Shown here in pieces: positions 1 through 5,819 of a DNA stretch of 7,738 nucleotides. Source of the DNA: Thermoplasmatales archaeon ex4484_6 (lineage in GTDB: Archaea > Thermoplasmatota > Penumbrarchaeia > Penumbrarchaeales > Penumbrarchaeaceae); contig NJDO01000123.1 of the NCBI GenBank assembly GCA_002254385.1, forward strand, positions 1-7,738, read 5' to 3'. Each line of letters starts with the position of its first letter. The first letter of the stretch is position 1. Position numbers and translations under genes: made by a program. Under the pieces are notes generated by a model. It saw only the letters and a program-made list of their open reading frames with translations. It did not search any database and was not told the DNA's origin.

Positions 1-563
1 ATTTTCAGAAGTCCCACCTGAAGGGGCATGAGCACTGCCCCCCCTCCTATCCCGAATGTCGATGAGGCCACTCCCGCAAGGAATGCCACCGGCATGGATA
101 TCGCGGGGGAGAGCTTCCTCCGGCTCCATCCTCCGGCATCACTGTTCGATGATCCTTTTTCCCCGTCAGCACCGCTTCCGCTTCCCTTCCGGGTCCGACT
201 GACAAGGATATACACATTTACCGTGATGAGGAGGATGGCGAACAGTATGTCGAACTGGGCGGCCTCCATCGATCGCAGTAGAAGATAACCCAGAACGAGA
301 CCGGGGAGGGCGGTTATTATCAGAAGCAGGGCAACCCTGAAATCGACAAGACCCGACCTTATGTATGAAACGGATGCGGATGTGGAGTTGGCGAGTATCA
401 TCGTCAGGGAAAGGAGGACCGCATCCTCCCTCCCCAGACCCCATGCGACGACTAGGAACGGAACGCAGAGGAATCCTCCCCCGAGACCCGTGAGCGAGCC
501 AAGGGTGCTGATGAATGCTCCGGCGGAGAAGAAGATGATAAGGGAGAGTACCGCAGACACCAC
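1..563 (-). CDS. TauE/SafE-family membrane transporter, partial (C-terminus outside window)
   Basis: This is a polytopic membrane protein of the TauE/SafE family (Pfam PF01925), predicted to export sulfite, organosulfonates or a related anion across the cytoplasmic membrane; the substrate cannot be told from sequence. Both halves of the family's internal repeat are visible: TGLGGGFLCVPFLV near residues 25-38 and STFGIGGGAVLMPLQV near 168-183. Hydrophobic segments lie around residues 2-20, 28-43, 77-96 and 104-122, with a polar Ser/Gly/Lys-rich loop around 123-150 before the second repeat. The frame stays open to base 1, so roughly a third of the usual 250-300 residues is missing. An in-frame TAA lies upstream at 590-588. 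I chose the GTG at 563-561, preceded by a weak AAGG; the GTG at 560 or the ATA at 575 are alternatives. It is divergent from the histidine kinase gene. The family call is firm; the start and the substrate are not. Confidence 0.85.
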   Translation of the reverse strand, partial: MVSAVLSLIIFFSAGAFISTLGSLTGLGGGFLCVPFLVVAWGLGREDAVLLSLTMILANSTSASVSYIRSGLVDFRVALLLIITALPGLVLGYLLLRSMEAAQFDILFAILLITVNVYILVSRTRKGSGSGADGEKGSSNSDAGGWSRRKLSPAISMPVAFLAGVASSTFGIGGGAVLMPLQVGLLK

Positions 564-702
564 GACAACCTTTATGGGGACCCAGGATTAATGGATTTGG
601 TTTGAAAATTGATTTCTCCCCATGGTAATGAGATAGCAACATTGAAGATACACCAAGGTCCATGAGAAGTTCGACCTTGGACCGGTCCAGGGAGGGAGCC
701 CC
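564..702. promoter_or_regulatory. Divergent intergenic region between transporter and histidine kinase
   Basis: This 139-base stretch separates two divergent genes and must hold the 5' signals of both. An AT-rich patch at about 600-613, with a TATA-like TTTGAAAA at 601-608, is the best candidate for a kinase promoter; the opposite strand of the same patch could serve the transporter gene. Neither matches the archaeal TATA consensus well. The kinase ribosome binding site, GGAGGGAG at 691-698, is strong and ends four bases before the ATG at 703. Promoter placement is inference. Confidence 0.35.
653..688. repeat. Inverted repeat and overlapping 10-bp palindrome in the kinase leader
   Basis: CCAAGGTC at 653-660 is repeated in inverted orientation as GACCTTGG at 673-680, a perfect 8-bp stem with a 12-base loop. 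The right arm runs into a perfect 10-bp palindrome, GGACCGGTCC at 679-688, which ends two bases before the GGAGG of the kinase ribosome binding site. If transcription starts upstream near 630, the RNA could fold here and affect access to the ribosome binding site; alternatively the repeats are a binding site for a dimeric regulator. The repeats are directly visible; the function is speculation. Confidence 0.5.
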
Positions 703-1476
703 ATGGCCGACAATGAAGAAGGAACCGTAGGAGTAGGTAAGGAGAGAGATGTCCGGGTCCTTCTGGATCTTCTCTCACACGATATCAACAACCACATCTA
801 CGGTTCAATGGGATATCTGGAGCTGATCGAATCGCTTGTGGAAGATGATGAAAAGCTGCGAAGGTATCTCTCCTTCTCCATGTCCGAGCTCAAATCCATC
901 TCTCATCTCGTGGATAACGTCAAACTGCTAATGGACCTCAAGGATGACCCCTTCACGGGAGAACCCGTGGACCTTCATGAATCCGTAATGAGCGCAGCGG
1001 AGGCGGCCAGGTACCAGATGGACGATAAGGAACTGAAATTGACCTTGGGGTTCTCCACCTCGGAATGTAATCTCAGGGCAGACCGGTTTCTCAATCACCT
1101 ACTGACCCAGCTGCTCTTGAACTCCATGAAGTATTCGAGAAATGGAATCGCACATGTGAAGATAGATGCGAAGAGGGAAGGGGACAGATTCATGATCATA
1201 TACGAGGATGATGGCACGGGGATCCCCGATAACCTGAAGGATGGGGTCTTCACCCGGTTCGAGAGGTCGATACACGAGGGGGATGTTCATGGAAAGGGAA
1301 TGGGATTGTCGGTTGTATACAACGTTTCGAAACGATACGGTGGAGACATCACCCTTGAGGATGTGACGGAGAACGGAGAGGTGATAGGAACGAGATTCAG
1401 GTTCATCCTCCCTGCCTGGACCGGGAAAAAGGGTGATACAGGTGACTGTTCAGGGAACGGAAAACCTCATCCGTAA
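703..1476 (+). CDS. Soluble sensor-less histidine kinase
   Basis: This is a 257-residue protein made almost entirely of a histidine kinase core, predicted to autophosphorylate in the cytoplasm and pass phosphate to an Asp on a partner. The dimerization/phosphoacceptor segment near residues 20-42 reads LLSHDINNHIYGSMGYLEL, with His26 as the likely phosphorylated residue. The ATPase domain follows: N box LLLNSMKYS with Asn140, G1 box DDGTGIPD at 169-176, F box FTRFERS at 183-189, and G2 box HGKGMGLSVVY at 196-206. There is no transmembrane segment, PAS, GAF or receiver domain; only about 19 residues precede the H-box region. The ATG at 703 has a strong GGAGGGAG upstream. The 3' end overlaps the next gene by 35-44 bases, which argues for translational coupling. 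No response regulator is encoded in the window. The kinase call is secure; the signal and target are unknown. Confidence 0.93.
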   Translation: MADNEEGTVGVGKERDVRVLLDLLSHDINNHIYGSMGYLELIESLVEDDEKLRRYLSFSMSELKSISHLVDNVKLLMDLKDDPFTGEPVDLHESVMSAAEAARYQMDDKELKLTLGFSTSECNLRADRFLNHLLTQLLLNSMKYSRNGIAHVKIDAKREGDRFMIIYEDDGTGIPDNLKDGVFTRFERSIHEGDVHGKGMGLSVVYNVSKRYGGDITLEDVTENGEVIGTRFRFILPAWTGKKGDTGDCSGNGKPHP

Positions 1477-2281
1477 GGTCATAGTAAGATTCAGATACAG
1501 GGCGGGAAAGAACGGCCAGCTCTTTCCGCAGAGATCCTGGATCTCCGGTCTCCTCATAGCCTCCTCTCGGAGACTCATCCTGGCCTCGGGTCCGTTCATG
1601 CGGATCCTCCCATTCTCATCCATACTCTCGATAGAGGATGGGGAGACATTCCCGCTGACAGAAGAGGGTGCTGCCAGGATGATCCCGCTGGTACACACCT
1701 GCGGATTGGACGCATATCTGACGTTGATAGGTGTGACCCCTTCCGTCAGAATACGATTGACCGAGGAGCTCTATGAGCTTCTATGTTCCTTTCATGGAGG
1801 ATATCAACTTCTGGAAGATGATAAGGAGACTCCAGTCACCTTCCATTCCGATCCCGATGGCATATTACTCAGGAGGAATGGAAGGGATCTGTACATGATA
1901 ACCCCTTCCATGCTGAAGGGGAAAGAGATCCATACGGATGAGAGGAGGGGCATAATGCATCTGCATCTCGATAGGGGAGTGACAATTGCTTCATCGTTTC
2001 CCGGCATCAAATGGCTGGAAATGTTCATCAACCATTACATGAAGAAGAGGACCCTTCCGCTTGAAGAGAGGTACCTAAAGGTACTCACATACCTGTCGGA
2101 ACACCCCTCCTCGACCTGCGCTCTCACAGCCAACCTCGGATTGATGGCGATCGAGGCTTCGACGATACTGAACGAGATGGTATTCCTGGAATGGGTGGAA
2201 CTGAACCATTATTCGAAGCTCTATACGTTGACCGAAAGGGGATCAAAGGTACTAGCACACCATCGGGAATCGGATTCATGA
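1442..2281 (+). CDS. CheF-like protein (two PH-like regions plus winged helix)
   Basis: The product (279 residues from this start) has the layout I associate with archaeal CheF (DUF439, PF04283), the adaptor linking the chemotaxis machinery to the archaellum switch. Residue numbers here count from the GTG at 1433. The N-terminal part has a beta-rich SGLLIASSRRLILA followed by ILPFSSILSI (about 38-67), like the family's 'modified-strand, rewritten as SNRRLVL...IPLS' pattern. A second similar unit runs from about 134 to 203. A winged-helix-like region (about 206-278) ends in YTLTERGSKVLAHH. Several GTGs could start it: 1442 is preferred because GGGTGAT at 1431-1437 is a good archaeal ribosome binding site; GTG 1433 is the alternative. 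It overlaps the kinase gene, so the two are probably made together. No cheY, cheC, cheD or archaellum genes are in view. The family call rests on remembered architecture, without a search; an unrelated winged-helix regulator remains possible. Confidence 0.5.
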   Translation: MTVQGTENLIRKVIVRFRYRAGKNGQLFPQRSWISGLLIASSRRLILASGPFMRILPFSSILSIEDGETFPLTEEGAARMIPLVHTCGLDAYLTLIGVTPSVRIRLTEELYELLCSFHGGYQLLEDDKETPVTFHSDPDGILLRRNGRDLYMITPSMLKGKEIHTDERRGIMHLHLDRGVTIASSFPGIKWLEMFINHYMKKRTLPLEERYLKVLTYLSEHPSSTCALTANLGLMAIEASTILNEMVFLEWVELNHYSKLYTLTERGSKVLAHHRESDS

Positions 2282-2799
2282 CAGCAGCGCCCTCTCGATC
2301 CCGGTCCGGTCCATCTCCTTCCACTGTCCCTTCTCCAGATCCGGAGCTCTCAAGCTGCCTATCGCGGTCCTCTCCAGCTCGAGAACCCTTGTACCGATGG
2401 CCGTGAACAATCTCTTCACAACGTGCTTCCTTCCCTCGTGTATTGTGATGACGGTCCTTGTGTCGCCTGATTCCGGGAATGCCGATACCACCTCGATGCC
2501 GTCAACAACCTCACCGTTCTCAAGCACCACTTTCCCCTTCAGCCTGCTCCTGAGCGTGTCCGGTGTCCATGTTCCCTTCACAAGTGCCCTGTATTCCTTT
2601 CTGATGCCATATCTCGGATGCATTATCCGGTTGGCGAGCCTGCCGTCGTTCGTGATGAGCATCAATCCGGTGGTGTCCAGGTCCAGCCTCCCGGCGGGGA
2701 ACAGCTTCCATCATCTATGAGCTCCTCACATTTTCGCCTGGAGCCCAACCCCGACCTTGCCAGATATCTCTGCATCCTCATCGGGAATTCGCCGCTCAT
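2276..2799 (-). pseudogene. RsuA/RluB-type pseudouridine synthase, disrupted by internal deletion and frame change
   Basis: Intact members of this family have an N-terminal S4 RNA-binding domain, then a catalytic domain that isomerizes a uridine in rRNA. Here the ATG at 2799 opens a clear S4 start (RMQRYLARSGLGSRRKCEEL, then IDDG). About 20 bases later the sequence is already at the catalytic motif LFPAGRLDLDTTG, but in another frame; the S4 frame ends at a TGA within that motif. The catalytic frame then runs normally to the TGA at 2276: LITNDGRLANRIMHP, KEYRALVKG, IHEGRKHVVKRLF, IGTRVLELERT, LEKGQWKEM. The catalytic Asp of GRLD (codon 2683-2681) is kept. Compared with the family, about 60-67 residues are missing between the halves (rest of S4 plus the LNKPxG region). 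An ORF from TTG 2665 would encode 129 residues but lack that Asp. The start overlaps the upstream gene's stop as ATGA. Either a true pseudogene or an assembly error. Confidence 0.8.
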
Positions 2800-3638
2800 T
2801 TCTCCTTCAGCTCCGCAGGTTCAAGGAGTTTCTCGGGGTTCTCCAGCTGGTCCTTGAAGTAGCTCAGGGCCCTGTTGTAGTAGAAACCGTCCTCTATCCT
2901 CTCATCGTAGGTCATCTTTATGGGAAGAATGAGAGCAGGGACGACCCTGCCGTTCTCCACCACGGGCATCTCCTTTATTCTCCCAACAATAAGGAACACC
3001 GGGATCGTCCCCAGCTCGTAGAGATGATGATACGCCGTATCCGCGTTGAACGCACCGATGTTGGCGATAAAAGCGGATGCATACAGCGGGTCCTTCTCGA
3101 TGATGGAGGCCGGAAGAAGACCCCATTCATCCAGAAACTTGTATGCGGGATAGAGCATGCGGATGATGGGGGCGGGTATCCAGAGATAGTTCGAGGCTTC
3201 CTTCTCCGCCTGATCCTTCTTCTTCATGTCCCGGCCTTCCTTTATCTCCTTCCTTGCGGTCTTCACGGTATTCTCCAGGGTGAATGATGGTTCGAACCTC
3301 CTCTTTACCACGGAGATGGGAGAGGTGGTCTTCATCTGTTTCTTGATGGAGAACGAGAAGTATATGCCCTTCCGCTGCCATATGACCCCGGCCTTCACGA
3401 AACGGTTCACCCTGGGATAGGCAACATGTGTCTTCAACAGCGCATGAAGGATGAGATGGAACGGAGTGACGTTTGTCTTGTATTCCTCCGTCATTCTCTC
3501 GCAGAAATCCATGATCTTTTCCGCCCGGATCAGACTCTCGTAGTATATGATCGATTCCTGCTTCGTCCTCATGAAATGAGGCATTATGCGCCTGTATTTC
3601 GGCAGCCCCCTTACCTTCACACCGTCTGATCTCCCCAT
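2796..3638 (-). CDS. Stand-alone 2-oxoacid dehydrogenase E2-type acyltransferase-like protein
   Basis: This 280-residue protein resembles the catalytic domain of dihydrolipoamide acyltransferases (PF00198, chloramphenicol acetyltransferase-like fold). Visible parts are VTPFHLILHALLKTHVAYPRVNRFV followed by a GIYFSFSIKKQ strand, the ASAFIANIG stretch (about 188-196, the family's SNxG region), IVGRIKEMPVVENGRVV (about 217-233), and TYDERIEDG at 243-251 where classical E2 enzymes have YDHRxxDG. Glu246 thus replaces the catalytic His. There is no lipoyl domain, no E3-binding domain and no E1 or E3 gene nearby, so membership of a 2-oxoacid dehydrogenase complex is unlikely from this context. It may transfer another acyl group or be non-catalytic. 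The ATG at 3638 follows a GGGGGT at 3646-3641. Its stop overlaps the ATG of the pseudouridine synthase gene. Family call good; function unknown. Confidence 0.75.
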   Translation of the reverse strand: MGRSDGVKVRGLPKYRRIMPHFMRTKQESIIYYESLIRAEKIMDFCERMTEEYKTNVTPFHLILHALLKTHVAYPRVNRFVKAGVIWQRKGIYFSFSIKKQMKTTSPISVVKRRFEPSFTLENTVKTARKEIKEGRDMKKKDQAEKEASNYLWIPAPIIRMLYPAYKFLDEWGLLPASIIEKDPLYASAFIANIGAFNADTAYHHLYELGTIPVFLIVGRIKEMPVVENGRVVPALILPIKMTYDERIEDGFYYNRALSYFKDQLENPEKLLEPAELKEK

Positions 3639-3789
3639 GAACCCCCAATCGGTTATCCGGGCTTAAACATGTCGGAGGAATGAGAACATCAACAATCCCC
3701 TATTCACATTTACTTCAGCAAAATATCCAAGATTTGTTAGAACAGATTTTAAATGGTCATTACGGCATCACCCTTACCGGTGGGTTCAA
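3639..3789. promoter_or_regulatory. Divergent promoter region; TATA-like box and RBS for pyrB
   Basis: On the plus strand TTTTAAAT at 3747-3754, with a purine-rich AGAACAGA-type segment just before it, fits an archaeal TATA box with BRE. A start of transcription near 3777 would leave a leader of roughly a dozen bases holding GGTGG at 3779-3783, six bases before the GTG start of pyrB at 3790. On the minus strand TTTAAG at 3667-3662 is a weaker candidate for the acyltransferase-like gene, which would make its leader very short. I see no attenuator-like hairpin or leader peptide before pyrB. The positions of transcription start are inferred from spacing only. Confidence 0.45.
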
Positions 3790-4716
3790 GTGACTCTGAA
3801 GGGGAAGGACATAGTCAACATAGATGATCTCTCTCTCCAGGAGATCGAAACCATACTCGATTCGGCCAGACGGATGGTGGACATCGCGAAAGGGAGGAAG
3901 GGGTCCAATGCCCTTGAGGGAAAGATCCTGGCCTCCCTGTTCTTCGAACCGTCCACAAGGACCAGACTCAGCTTCGAGACCGCCATGCAGAGGCTTGGCG
4001 GGGGCGTTATAACAATCGCCGGTCAGGAGGGCTCCTCCCTCATCAAGGGGGAGACCCTTGCGGACACCATAAGGATGGCCGACGGCTACTCCGACATCAT
4101 CGTAATGAGACACCCGAGGGAGGGAGCCGCAAGAATGTCTGCAACTTTCTCGGAGAACCCGGTCATAAACGGCGGGGATGGCGCGGGACAGCACCCCACA
4201 CAGACCCTGCTGGACCTCTTCACGATGAGAGAGAAGTTCGGAAGGATAGACGGACTGCATGTTACCCTGGTCGGAGACCTCAGGTACGGCAGGACCACTC
4301 ACTCCCTGTCACTTGCACTTGCAAGGATGGGAGCCTCCATGAGCTTCGTCTCTCCCGATATAATACGCATGCCGGACCATATCGTCAACGATGTGAAGGA
4401 GCTGGGCGTGGAGGTCAACATGACCAACGACCTGAAGGCCGAGGTTCCCGGATCCGATGTGATATACATGACCCGGATACAGAAGGAGAGGTTCGCGGAG
4501 GAGGAGGAATACCTGAAGGTGGCTCACTCGTTCAGGATAGAACAGGGCATCCTTGAAAATGCGAAAAGGGAAATGATAATCATGCATCCGCTCCCCAGGG
4601 TGGATGAGATAGATCCATCCGTCGATTTCACATCCCATGCAAGGTACTTCGAACAGGCCTTCAACGGCGTTCCCGTTAGAATGGCCCTTCTCAAACTCGT
4701 GCTGGAGGGTGAATGA
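3790..4716 (+). CDS. pyrB: Aspartate carbamoyltransferase catalytic chain
   Basis: PyrB joins carbamoyl phosphate and L-aspartate to form N-carbamoyl-L-aspartate, the first committed step of de novo pyrimidine synthesis, in the cytoplasm. At 308 residues it has full family length. The carbamoyl phosphate site is FFEPSTRTRLSFE at 51-63 (Ser55-Thr56-Arg57-Thr58). The mobile loop is SSLIKGETLADT around 82-93, with Lys86 matching the E. coli active-site Lys84. MRHPREGAAR follows at 106-115 (Arg107), then GQHPTQTLLDL from 133 (His135, Gln138), GDLRYGRTTHS at 162-172 (Arg168), TRIQKERF, and HPLPR at 266-270. All residues expected for activity are present. The GTG start fits the family's short LKG(K/R)D N-terminus and has GGTGG six bases upstream. 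It overlaps pyrI by four bases, consistent with coupled synthesis of the two chains of one holoenzyme. Confidence 0.98.
   Translation: MTLKGKDIVNIDDLSLQEIETILDSARRMVDIAKGRKGSNALEGKILASLFFEPSTRTRLSFETAMQRLGGGVITIAGQEGSSLIKGETLADTIRMADGYSDIIVMRHPREGAARMSATFSENPVINGGDGAGQHPTQTLLDLFTMREKFGRIDGLHVTLVGDLRYGRTTHSLSLALARMGASMSFVSPDIIRMPDHIVNDVKELGVEVNMTNDLKAEVPGSDVIYMTRIQKERFAEEEEYLKVAHSFRIEQGILENAKREMIIMHPLPRVDEIDPSVDFTSHARYFEQAFNGVPVRMALLKLVLEGE
4704..4712 (+). promoter_or_regulatory. Internal ribosome binding site for pyrI inside the pyrB 3' end
   Basis: GGAGGGTGA lies directly before two consecutive ATG codons at 4713 and 4716. Spacing from the GGAGG core is four bases to the first ATG and seven to the second, so the second may be the true start; the product differs by one methionine. 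The first ATG overlaps the pyrB stop as ATGA. Confidence 0.65.
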
Positions 4717-5171
4717 TGAAGGAGCTCAAGATCACACCCATAAGAAATGGCACCGTCATAGATCACATCAAACCGGGGATGGCACTCAAGGTGCTGAAGA
4801 TACTGGACATCTCCAACGAGTCGGGAAAGGAGGTTGCCATAGCTATGTTCACCAAATCCGACAAGCTCGGAAAGAAGGACCTCGTGAAGGTGGAGGACAT
4901 GGAGCTGAGGCCCCGGGATGTGAACAAGCTGGCAATACTGACGCCGAACGCCACCATATCCATCATAAGGGATTTCAAGGTGGCAAAGAAGTTCAAGGTG
5001 GAGCTCCCAGACCAGGTCGAGGGCATAGCCAGATGCGAGAATCTCAACTGCATCACGAACCAGAGGGAGCCCGTTCTTCCGAGGCTCATCAGGATATCGG
5101 ACGACCCGCCTCTTTACAGATGCTACTACTGCGGAAGACAGCAGAGCGATGTCACATCGAACATCATCTGA
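4713..5171 (+). CDS. pyrI: Aspartate carbamoyltransferase regulatory chain
   Basis: PyrI is the non-catalytic chain of class B aspartate carbamoyltransferase; it binds nucleotide effectors and joins catalytic trimers through a zinc domain. The 152-residue product has normal length. The N-terminal nucleotide-binding domain begins with KITPIRNGTVIDHIKPG, followed by AIAMFTKSDKLGKKDLVKVE and the PNATISIIRDF strand region. The C-terminal zinc domain keeps all four cysteines, Cys108-X4-Cys113 and Cys137-X2-Cys140, the same spacing as E. coli Cys109, 114, 138 and 141. Keeping both domains suggests that the enzyme here is allosterically regulated, though effector preference cannot be read from sequence. 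It is the second gene after pyrB, overlapping it. Its 3' end overlaps the convergent peptidase gene by eight bases. Confidence 0.97.
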   Translation: MMKELKITPIRNGTVIDHIKPGMALKVLKILDISNESGKEVAIAMFTKSDKLGKKDLVKVEDMELRPRDVNKLAILTPNATISIIRDFKVAKKFKVELPDQVEGIARCENLNCITNQREPVLPRLIRISDDPPLYRCYYCGRQQSDVTSNII

Positions 5172-5784
5172 GAGCCCGCTCCCCCATAACGATCGATAGG
5201 ATCGTTCTGCCCGCATCGATGAGCATGCCGGATGACATGTGAGGCATCGAGCATGAAGCGGGGTCAGCAGCTATCATCTCCGATACCATCGGCACATGAA
5301 CGAATCCTCCCCTGGAGCCGGAGGCTGCGCACCATTCCATCAAGGTGTAGAACACCTCGTTGCAGATGTAGACGCCCGCGGAATAGGACCTTCCTGCCGG
5401 TATTCCCCTCTCTCTCAATGCGTCCAGTATTCTCTCAACGGGCAGCGTGGTCCTGTAGGCCAGCTCACCATCGGGGGAGATGGGTTCGTTGGTCATCACC
5501 TTTCCGGAATTATCGGGTTTCTCCGATGAACGGATGTTGACGGCAATCTCCTCGAGTGCGATATGACCTATCCTTCCGTTGAGCCCGAAAGAGATGACGG
5601 TCTCCGGCCGGATCCTCTCGAGATTGGAAAGAAGCTCCTCCCGGGCCTTTCCATAGATCACGGGAAGCTCAACAGATACAACATCCTCGAACTCGTCCGA
5701 CAATACCGAGGCAACCATCGATGAAGGGTTCTCCCCGAATCGGTCGAAGGGACCGAAACCCGTTGCAAGGCACCGCGCCTTCAT
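5164..5784 (-). CDS. pcp: Pyrrolidone-carboxylate peptidase (pyroglutamyl peptidase I)
   Basis: This cytosolic cysteine peptidase (family C15) removes N-terminal pyroglutamate from peptides. The product has 206 residues, near the family's usual 200-215. It opens with LATGFGPFDRFGENPS, the conserved N-terminal loop. The catalytic triad is in place (numbers from the TTG at 5802): Glu84 in IALEEIAVN, Cys147 in SAGVYICNEVFY, and His169 in GGFVHVP. I chose ATG 5784 because family members start a few residues before TGFGPF and a GGGG lies at 5796-5793; an in-frame TTG at 5802 would add six residues. It lies 35 bases (ATG start) downstream of the PKD surface protein on the same strand, so the two are probably co-transcribed, though no functional tie is evident. 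Its stop region overlaps pyrI in convergent orientation. Confidence 0.96.
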   Translation of the reverse strand: MKARCLATGFGPFDRFGENPSSMVASVLSDEFEDVVSVELPVIYGKAREELLSNLERIRPETVISFGLNGRIGHIALEEIAVNIRSSEKPDNSGKVMTNEPISPDGELAYRTTLPVERILDALRERGIPAGRSYSAGVYICNEVFYTLMEWCAASGSRGGFVHVPMVSEMIAADPASCSMPHMSSGMLIDAGRTILSIVMGERALR

Positions 5785-5819
5785 GATTCCGGCCCCTGTC
5801 AACCCCTGCAGCCGCCCGT

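Noticed and set aside
166..663. 165-residue minus-strand open frame covering the transporter gene
   Set aside because: It is out of frame with the TauE/SafE protein, whose two conserved glycine-rich repeats are read in another frame; the product has no membrane character or recognisable motif.
2757..3648. Long open frames on both strands across the acyltransferase-like gene
   Set aside because: Only the frame at 2796-3638 shows a conserved family pattern and a matching ribosome binding site; the others have biased, motif-free products.
4524..5216. 230-residue minus-strand open frame opposite pyrI
   Set aside because: It lies antisense to the end of pyrB and all of pyrI, both fully supported by catalytic and zinc-binding motifs; its product is a compositional shadow.
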